Positions 24,856 through 33,095 of a stretch of 64,000 bases of DNA are shown here, piece after piece (within the stretch, counting starts at the first letter, position 1; each line of letters starts with the position of its first letter). The stretch covers positions 1-64,000 of the forward strand of contig DAIUEV010000015.1 in the NCBI GenBank assembly GCA_036844945.1. The letters run 5' to 3'. Source of the DNA: Palsa-461 sp036844945 (GTDB lineage Bacteria; Actinomycetota; Acidimicrobiia; Acidimicrobiales; RAAP-2). The notes under the pieces were generated by a model. The model saw only the letters and a list, made by a program, of their open reading frames with translations. It did no database searches and was not told the origin of the DNA. A program made the position numbers and the translations under genes.

Positions 24856-25986
24856 CTACGGCCGGCCGGCTCCGACGAAACCGTCACCGAGCCGGAGCGG
24901 GGTGATGTGGACCACCTGCCCGGTCGTGGGTGCTTCGATCATCTCGCCGCCGCCGACGAACATGGCCACGTGCTGGTCGCCGCCGGGGCCGTAGAAGAGG
25001 AGGTCACCCGGCTCGAGGTCGGACACCGGCACCCGGGCCGTGTCCTCGTACTGTGCGCCCGAGTAGTGGGGGAGCGACACGCCGGCCTGGCCCCACGCCC
25101 ACGCGGTCAGCCCCGAGCAGTCGAACCCGTGGCCGGGCGATTCGCCGCCCCACACGTACGGCACGCCGAGCTGGGTCTCGGCCGCCGCCACCGCGACGCC
25201 GCCCTGGCTGTTGGGCGGCGGGGGCGGGAAGCTCGCGCCGTTCGCCAGCACCGCCTGGGTCTGGGCGGACTCCGAGGCGTTGGCGGACGCCTCGGCCGCG
25301 CGCTCCAACACGCCGAGCTCGCCCTTCACCTGGCCGAGCTGACTGTTCAGCTGCGCCTGCTCCGCATTGGCCTGCTGTTGCGCGGCGAGGGCGGCGTTGA
25401 CCGCCGACTGGGCCGCGCCCTGCTGGACGAGGAGGTTGGCCTTCTCGGTGTTCAGCTGGACCTCGGCGCTGTGGAGGTCGGCCACCTCGACGTTGAGGTT
25501 GCCCGCCGCGATCTGGCCGTACTCCTGCTGGGCGGCGTACGTCCGCTGGTTGCCCGAGAAGAGCGGGTTGTTCTGGGCGGCCGAGCCGTCGGAGATGTAG
25601 GCGTCGATGGCGGCCGAGCGCAGGTGGACCTTGTCGGTGGCCACGTGCTGCTGGTCGCTGGCGATCTTGGTCCTCGTGGCCGCGATCTGGCCGTCGATCG
25701 AGTCGAGCTGGTTCTTCGCCTGGTCGTAGCGCTGGCCGAGGGCGCCGATCTCGGCGCTCGTCGAGGCGATCTCCTGCTCGAGGTGGTTGGCCTGGGACTG
25801 CAGCGAACCGATCGTCGCGCCGTGCGAAGGACCGGAGAGCGCGAGCGCCGGGACGAGGGAGAGGGTCGTTGCCGCGACCACCGCCAGAGCGGGTCGCCTA
25901 GAGCGCCAGAGCCGGGACAGGCTCGGGCGGGACCGCGGTTCGGGGTGGGCTGAAGCCCCCTCGACGTCAGTCACAATGCGCAACAT
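24856..25986 (-). CDS. Secreted NlpC/P60 peptidoglycan endopeptidase with coiled-coil N-terminus
   Basis: 376 aa from ATG 25986; longer in-frame starts up to 26139 would place the signal peptide far from the N-terminus. Signal peptide ALAVVAATTLSLVPALALSG, then about 180 residues of Ala/Gln-rich coiled coil, a Pro linker (FPPPPPN) and a C40 domain: FDCSGLTAW (catalytic Cys), DQHVAMFVGGG (His) and HITPL. RipA-type organisation; cleaves peptide stems during cell separation. A 197-nt divergent intergenic region with two AATCGGGCC copies precedes it; I found no riboswitch consensus there. Confidence 0.88.
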   Translation of the reverse strand: MLRIVTDVEGASAHPEPRSRPSLSRLWRSRRPALAVVAATTLSLVPALALSGPSHGATIGSLQSQANHLEQEIASTSAEIGALGQRYDQAKNQLDSIDGQIAATRTKIASDQQHVATDKVHLRSAAIDAYISDGSAAQNNPLFSGNQRTYAAQQEYGQIAAGNLNVEVADLHSAEVQLNTEKANLLVQQGAAQSAVNAALAAQQQANAEQAQLNSQLGQVKGELGVLERAAEASANASESAQTQAVLANGASFPPPPPNSQGGVAVAAAETQLGVPYVWGGESPGHGFDCSGLTAWAWGQAGVSLPHYSGAQYEDTARVPVSDLEPGDLLFYGPGGDQHVAMFVGGGEMIEAPTTGQVVHITPLRLGDGFVGAGRP

Positions 25987-26170
25987 CTTGACGAACGCAC
26001 TCGCGCGGAGCAAACACCCACACTCCCCGGTGGGCCCGATTCTGTCTCGAGCGGCCCGATTTCCCAGCAAAGTCCCAGCCAGAGGGCAATCTTGGCGACT
26101 CTGTGACGATCTCGTATCGAGGGGGCCGTCCTGTGTCATCTCGAGCGGGAAGCGGCCCTGAGCAGCCCGT

Positions 26171-26176
26171 TACCAT
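26171..26176 (+). promoter_or_regulatory. -10 element of a leaderless promoter
   Basis: TACCAT ends 7 nt before the ATG at 26184. Same spacing as at 13288, 35090 and 56581. Supports the downstream ATG over in-frame upstream starts. Confidence 0.55.
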
Positions 26177-26183
26177 CGGGGAC

Positions 26184-27122
26184 ATGTCCGCCCGGTCCCG
26201 CGATCTGCCCCGCCGCTCGTGCCTGTCCACGCCCGCCTCGAGCGAGCGATTCCTCGCCAAGGCGCCGACGGTGGCTGCCGACATGACCTTCCTCGACCTC
26301 GAGGACGCGGTGGCCCCGCTCGAGAAGGTGGGCGCCCGGGCCAAGGCGGTCGACGCGATCAAGAACCTGCCCTGGGACGACCGGGTCCTGTGTGTGCGGG
26401 TGAACGCCTGGGACACCAAGTGGACCTACGGCGACGTGATCGAGGTGGTGGGCGGGGCCGGCGAGCGGCTCGACGAGATCATGCTGCCCAAGGTGCAGTC
26501 GGCGGCCGAGGTGGTGGCGCTCGACCTGCTCCTCACCCAGGTCGAGGAGAACGCCGGGCTGCCGAGGGGACACATCGGGATCGAGGCCCAGATCGAGACC
26601 GCCCGCGGGCTCATCAACGTCGACGACATCTGCGCCGCGTCGCCGCGGCTCGAGACGATCATCTTCGGCCCGGCCGACTTCACCGCCTCGATGGAAATGC
26701 CCGTGCTGACCGGCGGCGTGCAGATCCCCGAGTACCCGGGCGACCACTTCCACTACGTCTTCTCACGGATCCTGATGGCCGGCCGGGCCAACGGCCTTCA
26801 GGTGATCGACGGCCCGTTCCTCCTCGTGCGCGATTCGGACAAGCTGCGCGACTACGCGCTGCGGACCCGGCTCCTCGGCTACGACGGAAAGTGGGCCCTC
26901 ACCCCCGACCAGGTCACCGTGCTCAACGAGGTGTACTCGCCGACCCAGGAGCAGTTCGACCGGGCTTACGCCATCCTCGACGCCTACCGCACCGCGACCG
27001 AGGTGGAACGCAAGGGCTCCGTGATGTTCGGCGACGAGATGATCGACGAGGCCAGCCGGAAGATGGCGGTCAAGTTCGTGTCACGGGGCGAGCGCGCCGG
27101 GCTGCGGCGCTCGGAGGCCTGA
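26184..27122 (+). CDS. L-malyl-CoA/beta-methylmalyl-CoA lyase-like (CitE/HpcH family)
   Basis: 312 aa from ATG 26184. TIM-barrel CoA-ester lyase: SCLSTPASSERFLAKA binds CoA, FLDLEDAVAP, Glu138 in QIETARGL and Asp165 in GPADFTAS coordinate Mg. The C-terminal lid contains DGKWALTPDQV, typical of malyl-CoA/citryl-CoA lyases. It splits malyl-CoA to glyoxylate and acetyl-CoA or beta-methylmalyl-CoA to glyoxylate and propionyl-CoA. The convergent acyl-CoA dehydrogenase with Mcd-like length and the MaoC gene at 29912 favour the ethylmalonyl-CoA pathway. Confidence 0.85.
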   Translation: MSARSRDLPRRSCLSTPASSERFLAKAPTVAADMTFLDLEDAVAPLEKVGARAKAVDAIKNLPWDDRVLCVRVNAWDTKWTYGDVIEVVGGAGERLDEIMLPKVQSAAEVVALDLLLTQVEENAGLPRGHIGIEAQIETARGLINVDDICAASPRLETIIFGPADFTASMEMPVLTGGVQIPEYPGDHFHYVFSRILMAGRANGLQVIDGPFLLVRDSDKLRDYALRTRLLGYDGKWALTPDQVTVLNEVYSPTQEQFDRAYAILDAYRTATEVERKGSVMFGDEMIDEASRKMAVKFVSRGERAGLRRSEA

Positions 27123-27125
27123 CCC

Positions 27126-28724
27126 TCAGCCGGCGTTCTCCAACAGGCGCCGCGCGATGACCCGGAGCGCGAGGGTCTCGTCGGCGCCCTCGAAGATCGA
27201 CAGCACCCTGGCGTCGACGAAGTAGCGGCTCACCGGGAACTCCTCGGCGTAGCCCATGCCGCCGTGGATCTGCATGGCCTCTCTCGTCACCCACTCGGCG
27301 GCCCGGCAGCCGTAGGCCTTCACCATCGAGGCCTCGAGCGCGCCCTCCCCCTTGGCCATCAGCCGGGCGACCCGGTAGGTGAACTGCCGGATGGCCTGGA
27401 TGGTGGCGGCCATCCGGGCGAGCTTCGCCCGCGTCAGCTGGTACTCGAGGATCGGGGCGCCGAAGACCTTGCGCTCGGACGCGTACGAGCGCGCCGCGTC
27501 GTAGGCGGCCTGCATGACGCCGAGGGCGCGGGCGGCCGTCTGCAGCCGGCCGTTCTCGAAGCCCTGCATCTGGAGGTAGAAGCCCTGCCCGATGCCGCCT
27601 TCTCCGCCGACCAGGTGGTCGTCGGGCACGAACCAGTCGTCGAAGGAGAGCTCGTAGGAGTGCATGCCCCGATACCCGAGGGTGTCGATCGGTCGGCCCT
27701 CGAGGCGTCCGGACCCGGGGCCGTCCTGGGTCAGGACGAAACCCGTGCCCTCGGCCCTGGGCTTCTCGACGATGAACATCGACAGACCGCGGTGGGCCTT
27801 GGCGCGGTCCGGGTCGGTGCGCGCGAGCAGCATGAGCACGTCGGCCCGGGCGGCAAAGGTGCACCAGGTCTTCACGCCGCGCACGAGCCAGCCCCCGTCG
27901 CTCTTGGTGGCCGCCGTCACCAGACCGGCGACGTCGGAGCCGAAGTCGGGCTCGGTGACCGCGACGGCCGCCATGGTCTCGCCGCTCGCGAGCCTCGGCA
28001 GCCACTCGCGCTTCTGCTCGTCGGTGCCGCCCTTCAACAGCGCCCGGGTCAGGATCTCGGGCCGGGTGATGAGCGACCCACCGAGGCCGAGAGAGCCCCA
28101 GCTCAGCTCCTCGGTCGCGACGACCATGCCCATGTAGTCACTCTCGGTCCCCGAGGCGAACCCGCCGAACTCCTCGGGCACCGACAGTCCGAAGCCACCG
28201 AGCTCGGCCAGGCCCGAGATGATCTCCTCGGGGACGTCGCCGTTCGAGCGGTGCACCTCCTCGGCGTGGGGCCGGACCTTGTCCTCGGCGAACCGGTGGA
28301 AGGTCTCGCGCACGAGCTCGAAGTCGTCGTCCAGATGCGACGGCCCGGTCTCGCCGCACAGGCCGGCGAGGAACCCCGGGGCGCGGAACGCGGCAAGGAA
28401 CGCCTCGGCCGGCGCGGCCCAGCCCGGCTCGACGCCCCACCCGGACTCCCGGCCGGCCACCCGGGTGGCCAGGTCGACGAGCGCCTCGGCGACGAACGCA
28501 CACGTGAGGTCGCGCTCGATGTCGCCGAGGGTGCCGTAGTCGAGCATCGAGCGGGCGACGATCGCCGCCGACGCGGCGTGCGCCAGGTCGTAGGCGACGA
28601 CCTGCTCGGCGTCGACCCCTCCGCGCTCCTTCACCGTCGCGGCGGCCCGCTCGACGACCGATTCGGCGATCCCCACCGCCGCGCTCGCCGCGGCGAGCGG
28701 ATCGGCAAGCCCCTCGGTCGGCAC
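27126..28724 (-). CDS. Acyl-CoA dehydrogenase, methylsuccinyl-CoA dehydrogenase-like
   Basis: 532 aa, about 150 residues longer than ordinary acyl-CoA dehydrogenases. The first ~130 residues are an extra Ala-rich helical domain, followed by the normal fold: AVAVTEPDFGSDVAG, GYRGMHSYELSFDDW and the catalytic Glu in SIFEGADETLAL. This extended architecture is characteristic of (2S)-methylsuccinyl-CoA dehydrogenase (Mcd). Being convergent (3 nt) with a malyl-CoA lyase gene strengthens the assignment to the ethylmalonyl-CoA route of acetyl-CoA assimilation. Substrate is inferred, not shown by a residue. Confidence 0.82.
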   Translation of the reverse strand: MPTEGLADPLAAASAAVGIAESVVERAAATVKERGGVDAEQVVAYDLAHAASAAIVARSMLDYGTLGDIERDLTCAFVAEALVDLATRVAGRESGWGVEPGWAAPAEAFLAAFRAPGFLAGLCGETGPSHLDDDFELVRETFHRFAEDKVRPHAEEVHRSNGDVPEEIISGLAELGGFGLSVPEEFGGFASGTESDYMGMVVATEELSWGSLGLGGSLITRPEILTRALLKGGTDEQKREWLPRLASGETMAAVAVTEPDFGSDVAGLVTAATKSDGGWLVRGVKTWCTFAARADVLMLLARTDPDRAKAHRGLSMFIVEKPRAEGTGFVLTQDGPGSGRLEGRPIDTLGYRGMHSYELSFDDWFVPDDHLVGGEGGIGQGFYLQMQGFENGRLQTAARALGVMQAAYDAARSYASERKVFGAPILEYQLTRAKLARMAATIQAIRQFTYRVARLMAKGEGALEASMVKAYGCRAAEWVTREAMQIHGGMGYAEEFPVSRYFVDARVLSIFEGADETLALRVIARRLLENAG

Positions 28725-28733
28725 GGGTCGACC

Positions 28734-29387
28734 CTACCCGGGGCCCCTGCGGCGCCCCACCACCGTGACCAGGGGCGGGAGCACGATGGGGTCGTCGCCG
28801 GGGTCGACGCCGGTGAGCGTCTCGAGGTAGTCGCGCACCGGTCCGGGACCCACCCCTGCCGGTGCCTCGGCCCACGCGTCGACGAGCTCCAGCCCGGCGT
28901 CGCGGGCGAGCGCGGGGAGCAGCGCCCCGATATCGGGGTGGCGCGCGTCGGGCATGGACAGGGGCCGGCCGGCGATGCGGCCCGCGGAGGTCACCGGCTC
29001 TTGCGCGACGACCCACCCGTCGGGTCGCACGGCCTCGGCCATCTTGCCCATCACCACGGCCGGGTCGAGCACGTGCAGCAGCAGGAAGCGGCAGAACGCG
29101 AGGTCGACGGCCTCGGGGAGCCGCAGGTCCTCGCCCGCTTGGGTGATGGCGAGGACCTGGCTATGGGTGGCGGCCGCCCGGGCCACCTCGTCCCGGGCGA
29201 GCGGGTCCGAGTCGACCGAGTACACGCGGCCGGTGTGGCCGACCACCTCGGCCAACGCCACCGAGACGTCGCCCCCGCCGGCCCCCACGTCCACGCACCG
29301 CCACCCCGGGCCGATCCCAAGCCGCTCGAGCGCGGTCGCGAGCGGCCGTCGGTAGACGTCGTCGCGTAGGCCCTTCAGCTCAGCCAT
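28734..29387 (-). CDS. Class I SAM-dependent methyltransferase
   Basis: 217 aa from ATG 29387. Rossmann-fold methyltransferase: CVDVGAGGGDVSVAL (motif I), VYSVDSDPLA binding SAM ribose, and FCRFLLLHVLDP. Resembles UbiE/Coq5-like small-molecule methyltransferases. No substrate clue; ends 10 nt before the dehydrogenase gene on the same strand and could share its transcript, but functional linkage is unclear. Confidence 0.8.
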   Translation of the reverse strand: MAELKGLRDDVYRRPLATALERLGIGPGWRCVDVGAGGGDVSVALAEVVGHTGRVYSVDSDPLARDEVARAAATHSQVLAITQAGEDLRLPEAVDLAFCRFLLLHVLDPAVVMGKMAEAVRPDGWVVAQEPVTSAGRIAGRPLSMPDARHPDIGALLPALARDAGLELVDAWAEAPAGVGPGPVRDYLETLTGVDPGDDPIVLPPLVTVVGRRRGPG

Positions 29388-29430
29388 AGAACGCTGCGAG
29401 TCTCCCACGGGGCAGGTCGGCTGAAATCGG

Positions 29431-29436
29431 TAACCT
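29431..29436 (+). promoter_or_regulatory. -10 element of a leaderless promoter
   Basis: TAACCT ends 8 nt before GTG 29445. Part of the window-wide set of -10 boxes directly in front of start codons. Confidence 0.45.
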
Positions 29437-29444
29437 GCTGCGAC

Positions 29445-29876
29445 GTGAACGTGACCATGCTGCTGTGCGACGCCGCGCAGGTCGCCGACGGCAAGCTGTA
29501 CATCCTGGGCGGCGGGTGGAGCATCACCGGTCCCGACCCGGTCCCCTCGGCGGTGGCGCTCAAGATCGAAGTGGACTGGCACGAGGCGGACGTGGCCCAC
29601 CACTGGGAGCTGTTCTTGGAGGACGCCGACGGACGTCCGGTCCTGATCGAGACCCCCGAGGGCCACCACCCCGTCGAGGTCCGTGGCGAGTTCACGGTCG
29701 CCAAGCCGCCCGGGATCCCCGAGGGCTCGCCGATCGACGTGGCCCTGGCCGTCAACCTCGGACCGATCCCGCTGCATCCCGGGACCCGGTACAGCTGGCG
29801 GCTCGTCATCGACGGCGACGCGTTGCCCGGAGCGTCGCTCGGGTTCACGACCCGGCCCCGGCTCGAGCAGCAATAA
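29445..29876 (+). CDS. Small conserved protein resembling DUF6941
   Basis: 143 aa, GTG start (ATG 29457 is an alternative). Begins NVTMLLCDAAQVADGKLYIL, followed by GGGWSITGPDPVPSAVALKIEV and a beta-rich sandwich ending GFTTRPRLEQQ. This pattern (MLCDxA, GGGW, beta strands) is common in actinobacterial DUF6941 proteins of unknown function. No signal peptide. It precedes the MaoC gene by 35 nt on the same strand and may be co-transcribed. Confidence 0.65.
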   Translation: MNVTMLLCDAAQVADGKLYILGGGWSITGPDPVPSAVALKIEVDWHEADVAHHWELFLEDADGRPVLIETPEGHHPVEVRGEFTVAKPPGIPEGSPIDVALAVNLGPIPLHPGTRYSWRLVIDGDALPGASLGFTTRPRLEQQ

Positions 29877-29911
29877 GTTCTCGGCATGGCACCGCCCGTG
29901 AGCAGCCGCTC

Positions 29912-30421
29912 GTGACCAGCTATGACCGCGCGTTCGGGCGGTACTTCGAGGACTTCGAGGTGGGGGACGTCTACCGGCACTGGCCCGGCAAGACGATCAC
30001 CGAGTACGACGACCACCTCTTCTGCATGATCACGATGAACCACCACCCGCTGCACACGAACGCGTGGTTCGGCGAGCACGAGACCGTGCACGGACACAAC
30101 GTGGTGGTCGGCAACCTCGTGTACTCGCTCGCCCTCGGGATGAGCGTGCCGGACGTGAGCGGCTCGTGCATCGCCAACCTCGAGGTCGAGTCGCTGCTGC
30201 ACAAGAACCCGACCTTCCACGGCGACACCATCTACGCCGAGACCAGGGTCCTCGACAAGGTCGAATCCAAGTCGCGCGACGACCGCGGCATCGTCACGGT
30301 CGAGACGAAGGCCTTCAACCAGCGCGGCGAGGAGGTCTGCTACTTCCGGCGCAAGGTGATGGTCTGGAAGGCGGCATCGGCCCCGCCCCGCCGGCGCCCC
30401 TACGACGACGCCTGGGGCTGA
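29912..30421 (+). CDS. MaoC-family hydratase (possible mesaconyl-CoA hydratase)
   Basis: 169 aa from GTG 29912. Hot-dog fold: FEDFEVGDVYRHWPGKTITE is the usual MaoC opening and MNHHPLHTN occupies the hydratase motif, with Asn-His in place of the common Gly-Asp. GHNVVVGNLVYSLALGM and VMVWK complete the fold. Single-domain MaoC proteins near mcl and mcd genes act as mesaconyl-CoA hydratases in actinobacterial ethylmalonyl-CoA clusters, so this is my preferred role. The TGA stop is followed by C, and the next frame (+1) continues directly into MutY sequence. Confidence 0.75.
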   Translation: MTSYDRAFGRYFEDFEVGDVYRHWPGKTITEYDDHLFCMITMNHHPLHTNAWFGEHETVHGHNVVVGNLVYSLALGMSVPDVSGSCIANLEVESLLHKNPTFHGDTIYAETRVLDKVESKSRDDRGIVTVETKAFNQRGEEVCYFRRKVMVWKAASAPPRRRPYDDAWG

Positions 30422-30536
30422 CCGCACCGACCCGGACCCCGGGTTCGCCGCCGCGGTCCTCGAGTGGGGTCGGCCGCTCCGGCGCAGCTTCCCGTGGCGC
30501 CTCACGAGAGACCCCTGGCACGTCCTGTCGAGCGAG

Positions 30537-31283
30537 GTGATGCTGCAACAGACCCAGGCCCGGCGGGTGGTCGAGCCCTACCGGCGCTGGGTGGCGCGGT
30601 TCCCCGATCCCCCGTCCTGTGCCCGGGCTGGCCCCGCCGAAGCGCTGCGGGCCTGGGAGGGCCTCGGCTACAACCGCCGCGCCCTCAACCTGCACCGGGC
30701 CGCGGTCGAGATCACCGACGCCCACGGCGGGGTGGTGCCGAACGACCGGGTCACGCTCGAGTCTCTCCCCGGGGTCGGGCCGTACACGGCGAGGGCGGTC
30801 ATGGTCTTCGCGTTCGAGGCACCGGTCGGTGTGGTCGACACGAACGTGGCGAGGGTCCTCTCCCGGGTCCGGGGCCGCCGCCTCGGCCCTCGAGATGTCC
30901 AGGAGCTCGCCGACTCGTTGGTGCCGCCGGGCGAGTCGTGGGCCTACAACCAGACGCTCTTCGACATCGGGGTGCTGCACTGCCGGCCCCGCACCCCCGG
31001 CTGCAGCGGGTGCCCGCTGCGCGGGCGGTGCGTGTTCGCGCGCTCCGGACCTGCCGCGTCCGATCCCGGGGCCCCGGTCAGGCGCCAAACGCGCTTTCAC
31101 GGCTCGGACCGTCAGGGCCGGGGCCGACTGGTGGCGGCGTTGCGGGACGGCCCGGTCGAGTCGGCCGAGCTCGCGGCGGCGGCCGGCTGGCCCGACGACC
31201 CGGCGCGGGCGGCGATGGTGGCCGGTGGGCTGATCCACGACGGGTTGGCCGAATGGGAGGGCGACCGCCTGCGCCTGCCCTGA
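30537..31283 (+). CDS. mutY: A/G-specific adenine DNA glycosylase (5' end problematic)
   Basis: Stop at 31283. HhH-GPD fold: MLQQTQARRVVEPY, LPGVGPYTARAVM (helix-hairpin-helix), the catalytic Asp in VVDTNVARVL and a 4Fe-4S cluster C-X6-C-X2-C-X5-C at CRPRTPGCSGCPLRGRC. The first standard start, GTG 30537, lies just after GAG 30534, which encodes the catalytic Glu of the SEVMLQQTQ motif, so it cannot give an active enzyme. The frame continues upstream to 30420 with good MutY sequence (FPWRLTRDPWHVLSSE) but no ATG, GTG, TTG or CTG before 30525. Removes adenine opposite 8-oxoguanine. C-terminal NUDIX-like domain is short or absent. Confidence 0.8.
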   Translation: MMLQQTQARRVVEPYRRWVARFPDPPSCARAGPAEALRAWEGLGYNRRALNLHRAAVEITDAHGGVVPNDRVTLESLPGVGPYTARAVMVFAFEAPVGVVDTNVARVLSRVRGRRLGPRDVQELADSLVPPGESWAYNQTLFDIGVLHCRPRTPGCSGCPLRGRCVFARSGPAASDPGAPVRRQTRFHGSDRQGRGRLVAALRDGPVESAELAAAAGWPDDPARAAMVAGGLIHDGLAEWEGDRLRLP

Positions 31284-31300
31284 GCGGGATCACCCCCGGG

Positions 31301-31361
31301 GGTCGTGGTCGAGGTCGTCGTGCTGGTCGTCGAGGTCGAGCTGGTCGACGTCGTCGTGCTC
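31301..31361. repeat. GTC/GTCGAGGTC low-complexity stretch
   Basis: A run of overlapping GTCGTC, GGTCGAGGTC and GCTGGTCG units fills the gap after mutY. The minus strand would read as Asp-rich (DDVDQLDLDDQHDD) in one frame and Ser/Thr-rich in another, but neither has a supported gene start. May be slippage-prone DNA or a decayed C-terminal tail. Confidence 0.4.
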
Positions 31362-31462
31362 GCCAACCAGGGAGAACACGGCACCGCAACGGAAGGCCGG
31401 GGGGCGGGACCAGGTGGCATCATGGCTTCGACGGGCGACGCAGGTTGGCGGAGGTTGCGACA

Positions 31463-33085
31463 GTGAGCGAAACATCGGCACCTCACAGCGGGACCATCAC
31501 GACGCTCGATGTGGCGGTGGTCGGGGCGGGGTTCGCGGGCCTCTACGCCTTGCACCACCTGCGGGGGCTCGGTCTCTCCGTCAGGGTGTTCGAGGCCGGG
31601 AGCGGCGTCGGGGGGACCTGGTTCTGGAACCGCTATCCCGGTGCCCGCTGCGACGTCGAGAGCGTCGACTACTCGTACTCGTTCTCGAAGGAGCTCGAGC
31701 AGGAGTGGACCTGGACCGAGCGCTATGCCGCGCAACCCGAGATCCTGGAGTACCTCAACCACGTCGCCGACCGGTTCGACCTGCGCCGCGACATCCGGTT
31801 CGACACCCGCATCGAGCGAGCGTGCTTCGACGAGGGCGAGGCCGTCTGGGAGTTGACCACCGGCTCCGGTGAGGTGGTGAGGGCGACCTTCTGCATCATG
31901 GCCACAGGGTGCCTCTCGGAGCCGAAGCTGCCCGAGATCGAGGGGGTCGAGACCTTCTCCCGCCCCACCTTCCACACCGGTCGCTGGCCGCACGAGCCGG
32001 TCGACTTCACCGGCCAGCGGGTCGGGATCATCGGAACCGGATCCTCCGCCATCCAGTCGATCCCTCACATCGCCCGGCAGGCCGCCCAGTTGGTGGTGTT
32101 CCAGCGCACGCCCAACTTCTCCGTCCCGGCGTGGAACCACCCGCTGGAGCCCGAGTACGTGACCGAGGTGAAGGCCGACTATCCGGCCCGTCGTGAGCTG
32201 TGTCGCCAATCCCACGCGGGCTTCCCGGTTCCAGCCACCGAACAGGCGGCCAACGCGGCGAGCCCGGAGGAGCGGGCCGAGCGCTACGAGGAGCGGTGGG
32301 CCGACGGGGGGCTCGGGTTCCTCGGGTCGTTCTCCGACCTGCTGGTCGACCCGGCGTCCAACGAGACGGCGTGTGACTTCCTGCGCCTGAAGATCCGTGA
32401 GAAGGTCCGCGACGAGAAGACCGCGACGGTCCTCAGCCCGACGGACTACCCGTGCGGGACGAAGCGGCTCTGCGTCGACATCGGTTACTACGAGACGTAC
32501 AACCGCCCGAACGTCACGCTGGTCGACCTGCGGACCACCCCGATCGAGCGGATCACCGAGGACTCGGTCGTCACGACGGAGGAGACCTTCGAGCTCGACG
32601 CGCTCGTCTTCGCAACCGGGTTCGACGCGATGACCGGTGCGCTCGCCCACATCGACATCGAGGGAACCGGCGGGAGGACCTTGCGCGACAAGTGGCGTGA
32701 CGGCCCCCGGGCGCACCTCGGGCTCACGGCCGCCGGGTTCCCCAACCTGTTCATGATCACCGGGCCGGGGAGCCCGTCGGTGCTGAGCAACATGGTCGTC
32801 TCGATCGAGCAGCATGTCGACTGGGTGGCCGACTGCATCGTCCACCTCCGCGCCGAGGGATTGCGGCGCATCGAGCCCACCCCCGAGGCCGAGGACGAGT
32901 GGGTGGCCCTCGTGTCGGCGATGGCCGACTTCACGCTGTTCCCGAGGGCCAACTCCTGGTACCGGGGAGCGAACGTCGAGGGCAAGCCCCTGGTCTTCAT
33001 GCCCTACGTCGGCGGCGTGTACACCTACCGGCAGCACTGCGACGAGGTGGCCACCAACGGCTACGCCGGCTTCACGTTGAGTTGA
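31463..33085 (+). CDS. Baeyer-Villiger monooxygenase, cyclohexanone monooxygenase type
   Basis: 540 aa from GTG 31463 with GGAGG about 8 nt upstream. FAD motif GAGFAG (21-26), BVMO fingerprint around FHTGRWP (170-176), NADPH motif GTGSSA (191-196), and the late GYYETYNRPNV and SWYRGANVEGKP segments closely resembling cyclohexanone monooxygenases. Inserts oxygen next to a ketone to give an ester or lactone. Followed 10 nt later by an acyl-CoA ligase, so the pair may activate acids released from cyclic or long-chain ketones. Substrate unknown. Confidence 0.88.
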   Translation: MSETSAPHSGTITTLDVAVVGAGFAGLYALHHLRGLGLSVRVFEAGSGVGGTWFWNRYPGARCDVESVDYSYSFSKELEQEWTWTERYAAQPEILEYLNHVADRFDLRRDIRFDTRIERACFDEGEAVWELTTGSGEVVRATFCIMATGCLSEPKLPEIEGVETFSRPTFHTGRWPHEPVDFTGQRVGIIGTGSSAIQSIPHIARQAAQLVVFQRTPNFSVPAWNHPLEPEYVTEVKADYPARRELCRQSHAGFPVPATEQAANAASPEERAERYEERWADGGLGFLGSFSDLLVDPASNETACDFLRLKIREKVRDEKTATVLSPTDYPCGTKRLCVDIGYYETYNRPNVTLVDLRTTPIERITEDSVVTTEETFELDALVFATGFDAMTGALAHIDIEGTGGRTLRDKWRDGPRAHLGLTAAGFPNLFMITGPGSPSVLSNMVVSIEQHVDWVADCIVHLRAEGLRRIEPTPEAEDEWVALVSAMADFTLFPRANSWYRGANVEGKPLVFMPYVGGVYTYRQHCDEVATNGYAGFTLS

Positions 33086-33095
33086 GGAAGGACCG

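Noticed and set aside
25987..26183. Possible c-di-AMP (ydaO-type) riboswitch ahead of the NlpC/P60 gene
   Set aside because: Such riboswitches occur before cell-wall hydrolases, but the conserved sequence blocks were not found; only a duplicated AATCGGGCC is visible.
31290..31481. Small minus-strand ORF ending in an Asp-rich tail
   Set aside because: Overlaps the BVMO start, has no ribosome site, and its tail is a product of the low-complexity GTC repeat.
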